NCBI GenBank assembly: GCA_001564275.1
Contig: LKND01000005.1
Span: forward strand, 1 to 60,835
DNA length: 60,835 nt
Reading direction: 5' to 3'
From: Natrialbaceae archaeon Tc-Br11_E2g14
GTDB lineage: Archaea > Halobacteriota > Halobacteria > Halobacteriales > Natrialbaceae
Shown: one piece after another, positions 8,128 to 16,782 of the stretch
Position numbering within the stretch: the stretch's first letter is position 1
Layout of the letters: the number at the start of each line of letters is the position of its first letter
The notes under the pieces: generated by a model
Told to the model about the DNA's origin: nothing
The model's input: the letters and a program-made list of their open reading frames with translations, nothing else
The model's database searches: none
Translations under genes and position numbers: made by a program

Positions 8128-9801
8128 ATGACCGACAACCTCAATCAATCGCACCTGGACCGACGGCGGTTCGTCAAGTCGATGGCAGCCGCTGGGAGTG
8201 TAGGACTGTTCGCTGGCTGTGTTGGGAGTGACCCGGAAGAGAGTGAGGACGGTGGCGTCTTCGTGATCGCGACTACCGACGAGGTCGAAACGTTCGACCC
8301 ACGTCAGAATCAGCTTGCGTGGTACAGCTCTGCTGCACACTACCTGTTCGATTCGTTACTCCTCCAGTCGCCCGACGGAAGCGAGTTCGAACCCCACCTC
8401 GCCGTCGATCACCCGGAAGAAATCGACGAGACGACGTACGTGGTCGAGATCCGTGACGACGTGGAGTTCCACGACGACTGGGGCCAACTCACGGCCGAAG
8501 ACGTCGAATACTCCATCAACTGGGTGCTCGACCCCGACAACGCGTCGCCGAATCAGTCGAACGTCGCCTACATCGACGAGGCTGAAGCGACCGGTGAGTT
8601 CGAGGTCACGCTCCACCTGGAGTATCCGTCCGGATTGATGGATCGATCGCTCGCGCACATGAACGCCGCCCCCATCGTCTGCAAGGAGGCCGCAGAGGAA
8701 ATGGGTGATGAAGAGTTCGGTCAAAATCCGGTGGGTAGTGGCCCGTTCAAACTCGAGAACCACGACCCCTCGTCGTCGGTCGAGCTGGTCGCAAATGCGG
8801 ATTACTTCCTCGGTGAGCCCATCCTCGAGGGACTCGAATATCGGATTATCCCGGAGGCCGAGGTTGGGTACGTCAATCTCGCACAGGGCGACCTCCATCA
8901 GTCGGGGGTCACCGAAGAGTTGCTCGGTGAGGCCGAGGAGGACGACGACATCGATACTTATCAGCTATCTAACATGGACTTCCAGGGGTTCATCTTGAAC
9001 TCCCTGGAAGGGCCATTTACTGACGTCAGAGCACGGGAAGCCGTCCATCACCTCATCGACTACGACGAGGTTCTCGACGCCGCTGCCGGTAGTCTCGCTG
9101 GGCGAAACTGGGGCCACATGCCACAGGAAACCGTCGATGCGTGGGACTTCCCTGCTGACGAGTGGGAAGAGAATTACTACCCAGAACAGGATCACGACCG
9201 CGCGGTCGAATTGTTCGAGGAAGCCGGCGTGGGTACCGACTTCGAAGTGGACCTCGTGATGACCGCCGGTGAGGCGAACGAAGGGCGGTCACTCGTCCTC
9301 CAGAACGAGTTCGAGGAAGTCGGAATCGACTGTGATATCCGTGAAATTTCGACTGGTGACTGGCTCGAGGCTCTCAACCAGGCGGACTACGACATCACCA
9401 CCTACGGCTGGGGTGGCAACGACGACCCGGACGGCTATTACTATCACATGTTTCGGGACCTGCAAAACGACGAGGGCGGGATGGACGACGACGTCGTCGG
9501 CCACTCTTCGATCGGCTACCTCTACGAGGGCAGCCGTGAGCGCGGCGACGATGACGTCCTCGAGGACTTGGATCGTCTCGACGATCTCGTCCGCGAGGCC
9601 CAAGCGACCGTCGCTCAGGAAGAACGCCGCGAGTACTACGTCGAGGCAGCTGAAATCGTCCTCTCGCTGTACCCGGTCATCGGGGTTTACTCCGCCGAGA
9701 GCGTGACGGGCGTACACACGAACGTCCAGAACTACGAGCCGAGTGAGTTCGGCGAGCAGGAGGCGTTCAACCACTGGCAAGAGGCCAGTATCGACGAATA
9801 A
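8128..9801 (+). CDS. Peptide ABC transporter substrate-binding lipoprotein
   Basis: This 557-residue family-5 extracellular solute-binding protein (DppA/OppA type) would capture peptides outside the membrane. The leader has a twin-arginine motif (DRRRFVKS, residues 11-18) and a lipobox FAGC (Cys31), so it is probably Tat-exported and lipid-anchored. Family signatures include the VETFDPRQN start of the mature fold, FEPHLAVDHPEEID, and the repeated hydrophobic core strands to FNHWQ. It is the first gene of a five-gene transporter operon, followed 41 bases later by the first permease. Ligand choice cannot be read directly; context suggests cell-wall peptides. Confidence 0.93.
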   Translation: MTDNLNQSHLDRRRFVKSMAAAGSVGLFAGCVGSDPEESEDGGVFVIATTDEVETFDPRQNQLAWYSSAAHYLFDSLLLQSPDGSEFEPHLAVDHPEEIDETTYVVEIRDDVEFHDDWGQLTAEDVEYSINWVLDPDNASPNQSNVAYIDEAEATGEFEVTLHLEYPSGLMDRSLAHMNAAPIVCKEAAEEMGDEEFGQNPVGSGPFKLENHDPSSSVELVANADYFLGEPILEGLEYRIIPEAEVGYVNLAQGDLHQSGVTEELLGEAEEDDDIDTYQLSNMDFQGFILNSLEGPFTDVRAREAVHHLIDYDEVLDAAAGSLAGRNWGHMPQETVDAWDFPADEWEENYYPEQDHDRAVELFEEAGVGTDFEVDLVMTAGEANEGRSLVLQNEFEEVGIDCDIREISTGDWLEALNQADYDITTYGWGGNDDPDGYYYHMFRDLQNDEGGMDDDVVGHSSIGYLYEGSRERGDDDVLEDLDRLDDLVREAQATVAQEERREYYVEAAEIVLSLYPVIGVYSAESVTGVHTNVQNYEPSEFGEQEAFNHWQEASIDE

Positions 9802-9842
9802 GCGGTTTCGCTCTCTCATAGCTTTCAGCATTATTCACACGA

Positions 9843-10793
9843 ATGGGACTCTTACGGTACACGATACGACGGTTGCTTCAGCTCATCCCGGTGTTGTTCG
9901 GTATCGTGACGCTGACGTTCGTCATGATGCATGCGTTGCCTGGTGACCCGGTTCGACTCTGGCTTGGGACCGAGCCGGGTCAGGAACTCGCTGACGAGCT
10001 GATCGAGGCCCACGGCTTCGACCGACCGATGCACGAGCAGTACGTCGATTACCTCGTTCGCCTCGCACAGGGTGACCTCGGCCATTCGTTCGTCTACAAC
10101 CGGCCGGTTGTCGACCTGATGTGGGAGCGTATGGAGCCAACACTGGTCGTGATGGGGCTCTCGTATCTCGTTGCGTTGCCGGTGGCCCTCGGACTCGGCA
10201 TCTACGGGGCGGCGCGGCACAATCGCGCTGGCGACCACGTCTCGCGCTTCGCCGGTCTCGCCGGAATATCGACGCCGAACTTCTGGCTCGCACTGATGAT
10301 GATCTATATGTTCTCGTACAATTTCGGGCTATTGCCGGCAACCGGCTACACCTCTCCCTTCGTCGATCCAGTCGAAGCCGCGGTCCTGCTGATCATGCCG
10401 GTCCTCACGCTTGCCACTGCCCAGACAGCACTGTTGATGCGGATGACTCGGTCCAGCATGATCGAAGAAATGCGCGAAGACTACGTCGAGACTGCTCGAG
10501 CGTATGGGATCCCCGAGCGGAAGATCCTCTTGCGACACTCGTTTCGAAACGCGCTGTTGCCACTGGTGACGATCGTTGGCTTGCAGGTGTCGACCCTGCT
10601 CGGTGGGAGTGTTATCGTCGAAGAGATTTTCGCGATCCCGGGACTGGGACGGCTCTTTTTCGATTCGGTGATCGAACAGGACTACTCGGTTGCAGTCGGT
10701 GTCACCCTGTTCTTTTCGACGCTGTTTCTCATCGGGGTCGTCCTCACCGACATCGCGTATGCGTATATCGATCCACGTATCAAATATGACTGA
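9843..10793 (+). CDS. Peptide ABC transporter permease (DppB type)
   Basis: This 316-residue membrane protein has about six transmembrane segments. Its N-terminus is typical of DppB (RYTIRRLLQLIPVLFGI). The ABC-interaction (EAA) loop ARAYGIPERKILLRHSFRNA lies around residues 218-238, and a standard VEEIFAIPGLG stretch follows. It pairs with the next gene to form the pore. It lies 45 bases before that permease and shares its direction. Confidence 0.95.
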   Translation: MGLLRYTIRRLLQLIPVLFGIVTLTFVMMHALPGDPVRLWLGTEPGQELADELIEAHGFDRPMHEQYVDYLVRLAQGDLGHSFVYNRPVVDLMWERMEPTLVVMGLSYLVALPVALGLGIYGAARHNRAGDHVSRFAGLAGISTPNFWLALMMIYMFSYNFGLLPATGYTSPFVDPVEAAVLLIMPVLTLATAQTALLMRMTRSSMIEEMREDYVETARAYGIPERKILLRHSFRNALLPLVTIVGLQVSTLLGGSVIVEEIFAIPGLGRLFFDSVIEQDYSVAVGVTLFFSTLFLIGVVLTDIAYAYIDPRIKYD

Positions 10794-10838
10794 GACACAG
10801 ACACACAGCGCCGAGATGGCACGGAATGGTGATGGCCA

Positions 10839-11894
10839 ATGAGTGGTGAAGGGGTTCCAGCCAACGATGCCGAATTCCACGACGAGGGGGGCGTCCTCGA
10901 GACGCTCACCAAACTCAGGCACAGCCCGACATCGCTCGCCGGGCTCCTGATTATATTTGCTCTGGTCCTCATGGCCCTGTTCAGCGCGGTCGACAACTTC
11001 GTTTTTGACCGGGCGATAATCACGTGGCTCCACGCTGATCCCCACGCGATGGATCAGAGCATGCGCTACGATGACCCCTCCTGGGAACACCCGATGGGTA
11101 CTGACCGATACGGTCGGGATATGCTCTCGCGAGTGATCTATGGTAGCCGAACCGCACTGACCATCGGTATCGTGGCCGTTGGAATCAGTTTCGTCGGCGG
11201 GGTAATCATCGGCGCAGTGTCCGCGTTCTTCGGTGGCTACGTCGACGACTTCTTGATGCGTAGCGTGGAGATCCTCTACGCGATTCCGGGGCTCGTGCTC
11301 GCGATCATTTTCATGGCTATTTTTGGACCGAGCATCTACAATCTCTTCATCGCGTATGGCATCGTCGGCATTCCGGCCTACGCCCGGGTGATGCGATCGG
11401 AAGCCCTCTCGATACGGGATCGCCAGTACGTTGAGGCCGCAAAGCTCGCTGGCTTGCCCCGCCGAACGATCCTCTTTAGAGAGATCGTTCCCAACGGCAT
11501 CGCCCCGGTGGTCGTTCAGGCAACGCTCTCGATGGGCGGCGTTATCATCGGGGCAGCGGCCCTCTCGTTTCTCGGGTTCGGCGTGCAGCCGCCGACACCC
11601 GATTGGGGGCGAATGCTCAGTGACGGACGAACCGCGATGGTCGTCGCCTGGTGGGTTGCTGTCTTTCCCGGCATCATGATATTCATCACCGTCATGGGGT
11701 TCAATATGCTCGGTGACGGCCTCCGTGACGTCATGGATCCAAAGATGACGGTCGAAGCGACACCGTACGACGACTGGAACATAGACGAGTGGAAAGAAAA
11801 ACAACGTGCAGCGACCACGGAATCCGACCTCGCGCCCGATACGCCGACGACCCGGGCCGATGGCTCCGGGCCGCAAGAGGGTGATCGATCGTGA
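10839..11894 (+). CDS. Peptide ABC transporter permease (DppC type)
   Basis: This 351-residue permease starts with a soluble acidic segment and then the DppC-type membrane domain (HPMGTDRYGRDMLSRVIYGSR). The EAA loop VEAAKLAGLPRRTILF lies near residue 200. The C-terminal tail of about 50 residues is hydrophilic (KEKQRAATTESD). Its stop overlaps the GTG start of the first ATPase, so the two are translationally coupled. Confidence 0.95.
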   Translation: MSGEGVPANDAEFHDEGGVLETLTKLRHSPTSLAGLLIIFALVLMALFSAVDNFVFDRAIITWLHADPHAMDQSMRYDDPSWEHPMGTDRYGRDMLSRVIYGSRTALTIGIVAVGISFVGGVIIGAVSAFFGGYVDDFLMRSVEILYAIPGLVLAIIFMAIFGPSIYNLFIAYGIVGIPAYARVMRSEALSIRDRQYVEAAKLAGLPRRTILFREIVPNGIAPVVVQATLSMGGVIIGAAALSFLGFGVQPPTPDWGRMLSDGRTAMVVAWWVAVFPGIMIFITVMGFNMLGDGLRDVMDPKMTVEATPYDDWNIDEWKEKQRAATTESDLAPDTPTTRADGSGPQEGDRS

Positions 11895-12910
11895 GCCTCC
11901 TCGAGGTCGAGAATCTCCGTACGTACTTCTTTACGCCTGCTGGAATCGTGCAAGCCGTCGACGGTGTCAGCTTCGAGGTCGATGCTGGCGAGTCACTCGG
12001 CATCGTGGGCGAAAGCGGGGCCGGGAAAAGCGTAGCCGTCAAGAGTATCATGGGCCTCATCCGCGATCCCGGTCGGATCGTCGAGGGCAGTGTTCGATTC
12101 GACGGCCGGGAGTTGACCGAACTCAGTGAGGCCGAACTCAGACGGGAGATACGTGGCAACGAGATCTCGATCGTCTTCCAGGACGCGATGTCCGCGCTCA
12201 ACCCCGTCTTCACCGTCGGCAGCCAGCTCGAGGAAGTGATCGTCGAGAACACCGACCGCTCGCCTTCTGCGGCTCGCGAGCGAGCGATCGAACTCCTCGA
12301 CGACGTCGGAATCCCCAACCCCGACCGACGCATCGACGAGTATCCACACCAGTACTCCGGGGGAATGCAACAGCGGGCAATGATCGCGATGGCACTTGCC
12401 TGTGACCCGAGACTCATTATCGCCGACGAGCCCACGACCGCCCTTGACGTGACCATCCAGGCCGGGATTCTCGAGCTGTTCGACGAGATTCAGGAGACCC
12501 ACGACACGAGTATCGTCTACGTTACCCATGACCTTGGGGTCGTCCGCGAGGTCTGTGATCGCGTCAGCGTCATGTACCTCGGCCGCGTCGTCGAGTCGGC
12601 TCCGTACGAAGAACTGTACCGATATCCAAAACACCCCTACACGCAGTCGCTGCTCAACTCGGTGGTGACCCCTGATGAAATCCTAGACGAGATCAATCCC
12701 ATCGGCGGAACGATGCCGTCAGCGGTATCGCCACCGTCGGGATGTCGCTTCCGGACGCGGTGTCCCGAGGCAGTCGAGGAGTGTGTCCACGTCACCCCAC
12801 GAGCACGACAAGTCGGCGATTCACATACCGCAGCATGTCTGCTCTACGATGAGTCGAACTCCCACGAAGAACCGACGCTCCGCGAGATCACTAATCAGAC
12901 CAATGACTGA
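11891..12910 (+). CDS. Peptide ABC transporter ATP-binding protein (DppD type)
   Basis: A GTG start at 11891 overlaps the previous stop by four bases. The 339-residue product has Walker A GESGAGKS (about residues 39-46), signature YSGGMQQR, Walker B LIIADEPTTALD and a switch His in VTHDLGVV. The C-terminal oligopeptide-transporter motif CRFRTRCP, with further Cys near AACLL, is present. It powers uptake together with the next ATPase. Confidence 0.95.
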   Translation: MSLLEVENLRTYFFTPAGIVQAVDGVSFEVDAGESLGIVGESGAGKSVAVKSIMGLIRDPGRIVEGSVRFDGRELTELSEAELRREIRGNEISIVFQDAMSALNPVFTVGSQLEEVIVENTDRSPSAARERAIELLDDVGIPNPDRRIDEYPHQYSGGMQQRAMIAMALACDPRLIIADEPTTALDVTIQAGILELFDEIQETHDTSIVYVTHDLGVVREVCDRVSVMYLGRVVESAPYEELYRYPKHPYTQSLLNSVVTPDEILDEINPIGGTMPSAVSPPSGCRFRTRCPEAVEECVHVTPRARQVGDSHTAACLLYDESNSHEEPTLREITNQTND

Positions 12911-13003
12911 CCCCAGATCGAACGACAGTACAGCCGTTAACGTGAGGAGGACCCGACACGAACACTCGAGCGTGAGTACGCCAGGATGGGGGTTGAAGTG
13001 ATC

Positions 13004-14326
13004 ATGAGCGCTGGTAGTCAGCAGACTGGTGACACCGCCGATGCGGCCGGCCAACCGCTTCTCGAGGTATCGGGCCTGAAAAAACACTTCCCGGTCAATT
13101 CGGGATTGTTCGCCTCGATTACGTTCGACCGCGACGCCGACGGCTTTCCGATCACCAGGGACGACTCGAGCGTCAAAGCCGTTGATGGCGTCGATTTTGC
13201 GCTCGAGGCAGGGAAGACCCTCGGTGTGGTTGGCGAGTCCGGCTGTGGCAAGTCGACGCTTGCTCGAACGATTCTGGGACTCGAGGAACCAACCGCGGGC
13301 GAGATCCGTTTCGACGGACGCCCGAAAGACGAGATCCCGGAAGCCGAGTTCCGCAAACGGAGTCAGATGGTTTTTCAGGACCCACAGTCGAGCCTGAACG
13401 GCCGGAGGCGGGTCGGTCACATCATCGAAGATCCGCTCGAGGGTGCGGGCTGGGAGAAAGCGCGTCGCCGCGAGCGGGCGCTGGAATTGCTCGAACAGGT
13501 CGGTCTCAAACGGGAGTACTACAACCGCTATCCTCACGAGTTCTCGGGGGGGCAGCGCCAGCGGATCAATCTGGCCCGGGCGCTGTCGATCAGCCCGGAT
13601 CTCATCGTCTGTGACGAGCCAGTGAGTGGCCTCGACGTGAGTATCCAGGCGCAGATTCTCAATCTGATGACCGATTTGCAAGCTGAGTACGGGCTCACCT
13701 ACCTCGTGATCTCTCACGATCTCAGCGTCGTCCGGTACATCGCCGATCGTGTCGCCGTGATGTATCTCGGCGAATTCGTCGAGGTTGCACCGACCGACCG
13801 ACTGTTCACTCACCAGTATCACCCCTACGCACGGGCACTCTTGAGTGCCGTGCCGAACCCCGACCCCGATATGCCGGGGGTCTCGTCTCAGCTCAGTGGT
13901 GCTGTTCCGAGCGCGTCGAATCCCCCACGCGGTTGTCGGTTCCACACGCGCTGCCCCTCCTTCATCATCCCCGACGGATTCACGGCCGAGGCGTACGACG
14001 GCTATGATCGACTCCGGTCGGACGTCAGTGAACGCAGCCTCGATCCCGAGGTGAACGACGTCAGTAGCGCCCTCGAGACCTACGTACCCGAGTTGGCTAG
14101 CGTTGCTGGGGACCGCAGGGCAGCACTCGAGTCGGCTGTCAGCGAGGCCCTCGACGGCGAGTGGGATCGGGCAGAACGAACACTCGAGAGCGAGCAATCG
14201 CCGTGTCAGGCAGAGGCGCCGTCACTCGAGACGGCCGGTGATCCGGCACACGAGGCCGCCTGTCACCTCTCGTTCGAAACACCGAGTGATGCCGATAGCG
14301 GGTCAACGGAGGATGGCCGACGATGA
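13004..14326 (+). CDS. Peptide ABC transporter ATP-binding protein (DppF type)
   Basis: This 440-residue ATPase has Walker A GESGCGKS, signature FSGGQRQR and Walker [13 protein letters not shown]. It is about 100 residues longer than most DppF proteins. The extra length lies in the C-terminal region, between CRFHTRCP and the final AACHLSFE, where a mostly acidic, helix-rich insert of about 90 residues sits. I chose the ATG at 13004 over the in-frame ATG at 12986, since the homologous part begins soon after. The end overlaps the start of the carboxypeptidase gene (ATGA), tying uptake and cell-wall peptide cleavage into one operon. Confidence 0.92.
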   Translation: MSAGSQQTGDTADAAGQPLLEVSGLKKHFPVNSGLFASITFDRDADGFPITRDDSSVKAVDGVDFALEAGKTLGVVGESGCGKSTLARTILGLEEPTAGEIRFDGRPKDEIPEAEFRKRSQMVFQDPQSSLNGRRRVGHIIEDPLEGAGWEKARRRERALELLEQVGLKREYYNRYPHEFSGGQRQRINLARALSISPDLIVCDEPVSGLDVSIQAQILNLMTDLQAEYGLTYLVISHDLSVVRYIADRVAVMYLGEFVEVAPTDRLFTHQYHPYARALLSAVPNPDPDMPGVSSQLSGAVPSASNPPRGCRFHTRCPSFIIPDGFTAEAYDGYDRLRSDVSERSLDPEVNDVSSALETYVPELASVAGDRRAALESAVSEALDGEWDRAERTLESEQSPCQAEAPSLETAGDPAHEAACHLSFETPSDADSGSTEDGRR

Positions 14327-15657
14327 CCGCGAACGCGAGGCGTGAGGAAGCCTCGCCCCTTGGTATCGAACAGTTCACAACAAGCGTTTATGCAAAGGAC
14401 CTGGACACTGGCGAGACGTTACTTGCAGCCGATCCGGACGTACCGCTGCTCCCGGCGTCCAACACGAAGCTGGTGACGGCGGCACGCGCGTTCGCAGACC
14501 TCGGGCCGACCTATCGCTTCGAGACGACCGTCCACGCCAACGGTGAGTTCCACGGGACTCAGTTGGTCGGCGATCTCGTATTGACCGGACGAGGGGCCCC
14601 GGATCTCTCACAGGCCGATCTACTGACTCTCGCTTCGGAGGTTGCTGCCAACGGAATCGAGACCGTCGCCGGTGAACTCGTTATTGATGCGTCGGCGTTC
14701 GATGCTGAGTCGCTCGGCCCTGGCTGGACGTGGGACGATGGTCAGTTCGAGTACGGGGCGAAGAGTACGCCACTGGCGGTCGAACGAAACACCGTCGACA
14801 TCACGATCGCTCATGCCGATGGCTCGATCCGTGTCGACGCGTCACCAACATCCGAGATCGTCCGGTTCGACATCGATGTCGAAACGGGCCAAACTGCGGA
14901 TCTCGACGTCTACAAGAAACGCGCCTCGGAAGTGATTCGCGTCGAAGGGCAGGTACCAGCCGAGGAGACGACGATCGAGGCGAGCCCCGTAGACGATCCG
15001 ATGATGCACGCAGCGAGCCTCTTTCGAGACGCCCTCGAGGCCCACGACGTCACTCTCGACGGCTGGATCCGCATCGAGGGCGAGGCTGTCGAGACGTTCA
15101 ACCCTCCGTGTGCGGTGGTGGAATCCGCCCCGCTTTCGGAGATCACACGGGACATGTGCTGGCACTCGGACAACTTCGCTGCCGAACAACTCGCCAGAAC
15201 AATCGCCCTCGAACGGGACGGTCAGGGCTCTTGGCCGGCGTGGGAACGATATGCGATGGCGTTTCTCGAGGAACGAGGGGCCGATGCGGTTCGACTCCGT
15301 GACGGATCTGGCCTCTCACGATACAACCTCCTGTCTGCAACGAGTATCGTTTCGGTACTCGAGTGGTGTCTCGAGCAGCCCTGGAGTGAGGCGTACCGTC
15401 GGTCGCTTCCCAGGACGGGTCTCGAGGGCACGGTCTCGAGTCGACTCGAGGGGGTTGAGCCCACTGTCCGGGCGAAAACGGGGACACTCACCGGTGCACG
15501 GGCACTGTCGGGATACGTCGAGAACGATGATTCTGAGCCTGTCGTCGGGTTTTCGTGTCTCTTCTCCAATCTCACTGGGGAATACGAGCGATCAGCGACC
15601 GACCACATCGACGACGTCGTCCGAGAGATCATCTCACGGGCGCCCCTCGAAAGCTGA
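14323..15657 (+). CDS. dacB: S13 D-alanyl-D-alanine carboxypeptidase/endopeptidase
   Basis: This 444-residue penicillin-binding-protein-4-like enzyme would remove terminal D-Ala, or cut D-Ala crosslinks, in peptidoglycan peptides. All three active-site motifs are intact: Ser46-x-x-Lys49 (PASNTKL), Ser282-Asp-Asn284 (HSDNFAAEQL) and Lys385-Thr-Gly387 (AKTGTLTGA). Bacterial DacB is exported, but this protein starts [14 protein letters not shown] with no signal sequence, no twin-arginine motif and no membrane segment. It should therefore work in the cytoplasm. Its ATG overlaps the stop of the ATPase gene, so it is made with the transporter. Haloarchaea have no murein, so the substrate is presumably imported. 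Confidence 0.92.
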   Translation: MTANARREEASPLGIEQFTTSVYAKDLDTGETLLAADPDVPLLPASNTKLVTAARAFADLGPTYRFETTVHANGEFHGTQLVGDLVLTGRGAPDLSQADLLTLASEVAANGIETVAGELVIDASAFDAESLGPGWTWDDGQFEYGAKSTPLAVERNTVDITIAHADGSIRVDASPTSEIVRFDIDVETGQTADLDVYKKRASEVIRVEGQVPAEETTIEASPVDDPMMHAASLFRDALEAHDVTLDGWIRIEGEAVETFNPPCAVVESAPLSEITRDMCWHSDNFAAEQLARTIALERDGQGSWPAWERYAMAFLEERGADAVRLRDGSGLSRYNLLSATSIVSVLEWCLEQPWSEAYRRSLPRTGLEGTVSSRLEGVEPTVRAKTGTLTGARALSGYVENDDSEPVVGFSCLFSNLTGEYERSATDHIDDVVREIISRAPLES

Positions 15658-15686
15658 TGCACCTCGTGAGTCCCGCCTCGGGGCAG

Positions 15687-16391
15687 TTAGTGAGACGTCG
15701 GGTCGACGCCTTGCCGCTCACGCTCACGGATCGTCCCAAGCAGTCGGCTGAGTGCAACGGCTTCGCCTTTCCGGAGGTGTTCGAGCGCTGTCGGTCCGGA
15801 TACGTCGTGGTTCTCGGCGAGTTGTTTCGCCGATATGTCCCGGGGCCAGCCGTAATACCCCTCTTCGAACGCCGAAAGCAGATAGGTCAGCTGGCGGGAC
15901 GAGAGGTCATCACAGATCTCGTCGACGATATCGTGAGTGGCGGCGGTGTCGGGCTCGTAGTCGACGACACGACGTACGTCGACGTCGGCGACCTCCTCGA
16001 GATCCGCGATCGAGCGACTGATCGTGGAGCCGTCTGCGAGTAAGGTCCACCGTTCACAGTCATCGGTGATCCGAACCTCTCCGATTGGTGTCAGCGAGGA
16101 GGCCACCATCTCCGCATAGATCGAAGCCTCTGCAGCGTACCGGATGTGAATCCTGAGATATTCGGTCCTGGCCTCGAGGAGGTCCGTCGACCTGACCGTC
16201 GGGAACGCTCTCGCAGTTCCGAGTATCTCCTCGGCATCGAGGTCGTCGCCGCTGATAATGATGGTCGCGAGGATGTCGGTGCCGTCCGAACAGATATCGG
16301 TTATGACGAGCTCGATCTCGGGCCGTTCACGAGTGAGTTTCAGCATCCAACATCCTTCGTGCCACAGCGACAGGTCGATCCGTTTTTTCAT
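15687..16391 (-). CDS. HTH-10 (Bat-type) transcriptional regulator
   Basis: This 234-residue protein has a C-terminal HTH-10 domain (about 170-225: LSSRQLTYLLSAFEEGYYGWPRDISAKQLAE, then a recognition helix GPTALEHLRKGE). A mixed alpha/beta N-terminal domain may sense a ligand. It runs convergent to dacB and divergent from the decarboxylase-like gene, in the middle of the proposed muropeptide cluster. It is the natural candidate for its local regulator. No target site is proven. Confidence 0.85.
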   Translation of the reverse strand: MKKRIDLSLWHEGCWMLKLTRERPEIELVITDICSDGTDILATIIISGDDLDAEEILGTARAFPTVRSTDLLEARTEYLRIHIRYAAEASIYAEMVASSLTPIGEVRITDDCERWTLLADGSTISRSIADLEEVADVDVRRVVDYEPDTAATHDIVDEICDDLSSRQLTYLLSAFEEGYYGWPRDISAKQLAENHDVSGPTALEHLRKGEAVALSRLLGTIRERERQGVDPTSH

Positions 16392-16782
16392 ACCTTATCC
16401 GATCTTTGCCTGACAATGTTATACAATGTACTTATAATTTTGCACGAGTGACAGCGTATCGGATTGGTTCGGATGGAATCGGTCCGCCTACACACCCCCA
16501 GTGAGCGGGAGCTTACACCGCATCCGTCGACGTTCTATACGAACGCCCGGGACGATCTTGAGCCGTTTCTAGAGGGCCTAAGCGGAAATGTTGTACCGAG
16601 AGGTCGGCACTGGCCGGCAGGTGACGAAAACGAGCCCCATCAGCGGCAAGCTTGAGACTGTGGCCTCTCGAAACGCCAACGCGGTTCTCTCGTTTGATTC
16701 CGTTTTTGAACAGGCCCACCGAGACCGGCATCTAGTATGCGAGGGGGACGTGCTTTCCCTCCCCCACTCGTCTTTACGTCCA
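16392..16782. promoter_or_regulatory. Divergent control region with tandem ACAATGT repeats
   Basis: This 391-base spacer separates the HTH-10 gene from the decarboxylase-like gene. Two copies of ACAATGT at 16413-16419 and 16423-16429 repeat at exactly 10 bases, one DNA turn. They lie next to the TATA-like TTATAATTT (about 16432-16440), which would serve the leftward regulator gene. This is a plausible operator for autoregulation. An open reading frame runs through 16588-16782 ahead of the decarboxylase, but its composition is unlike the gene and I treat it as leader. Confidence 0.4.

Noticed and set aside
16588-16782. N-terminal extension of the decarboxylase-like protein
   Set aside because: The 65 extra codons have no homology or acidic bias, and the family sequence begins at 16783.
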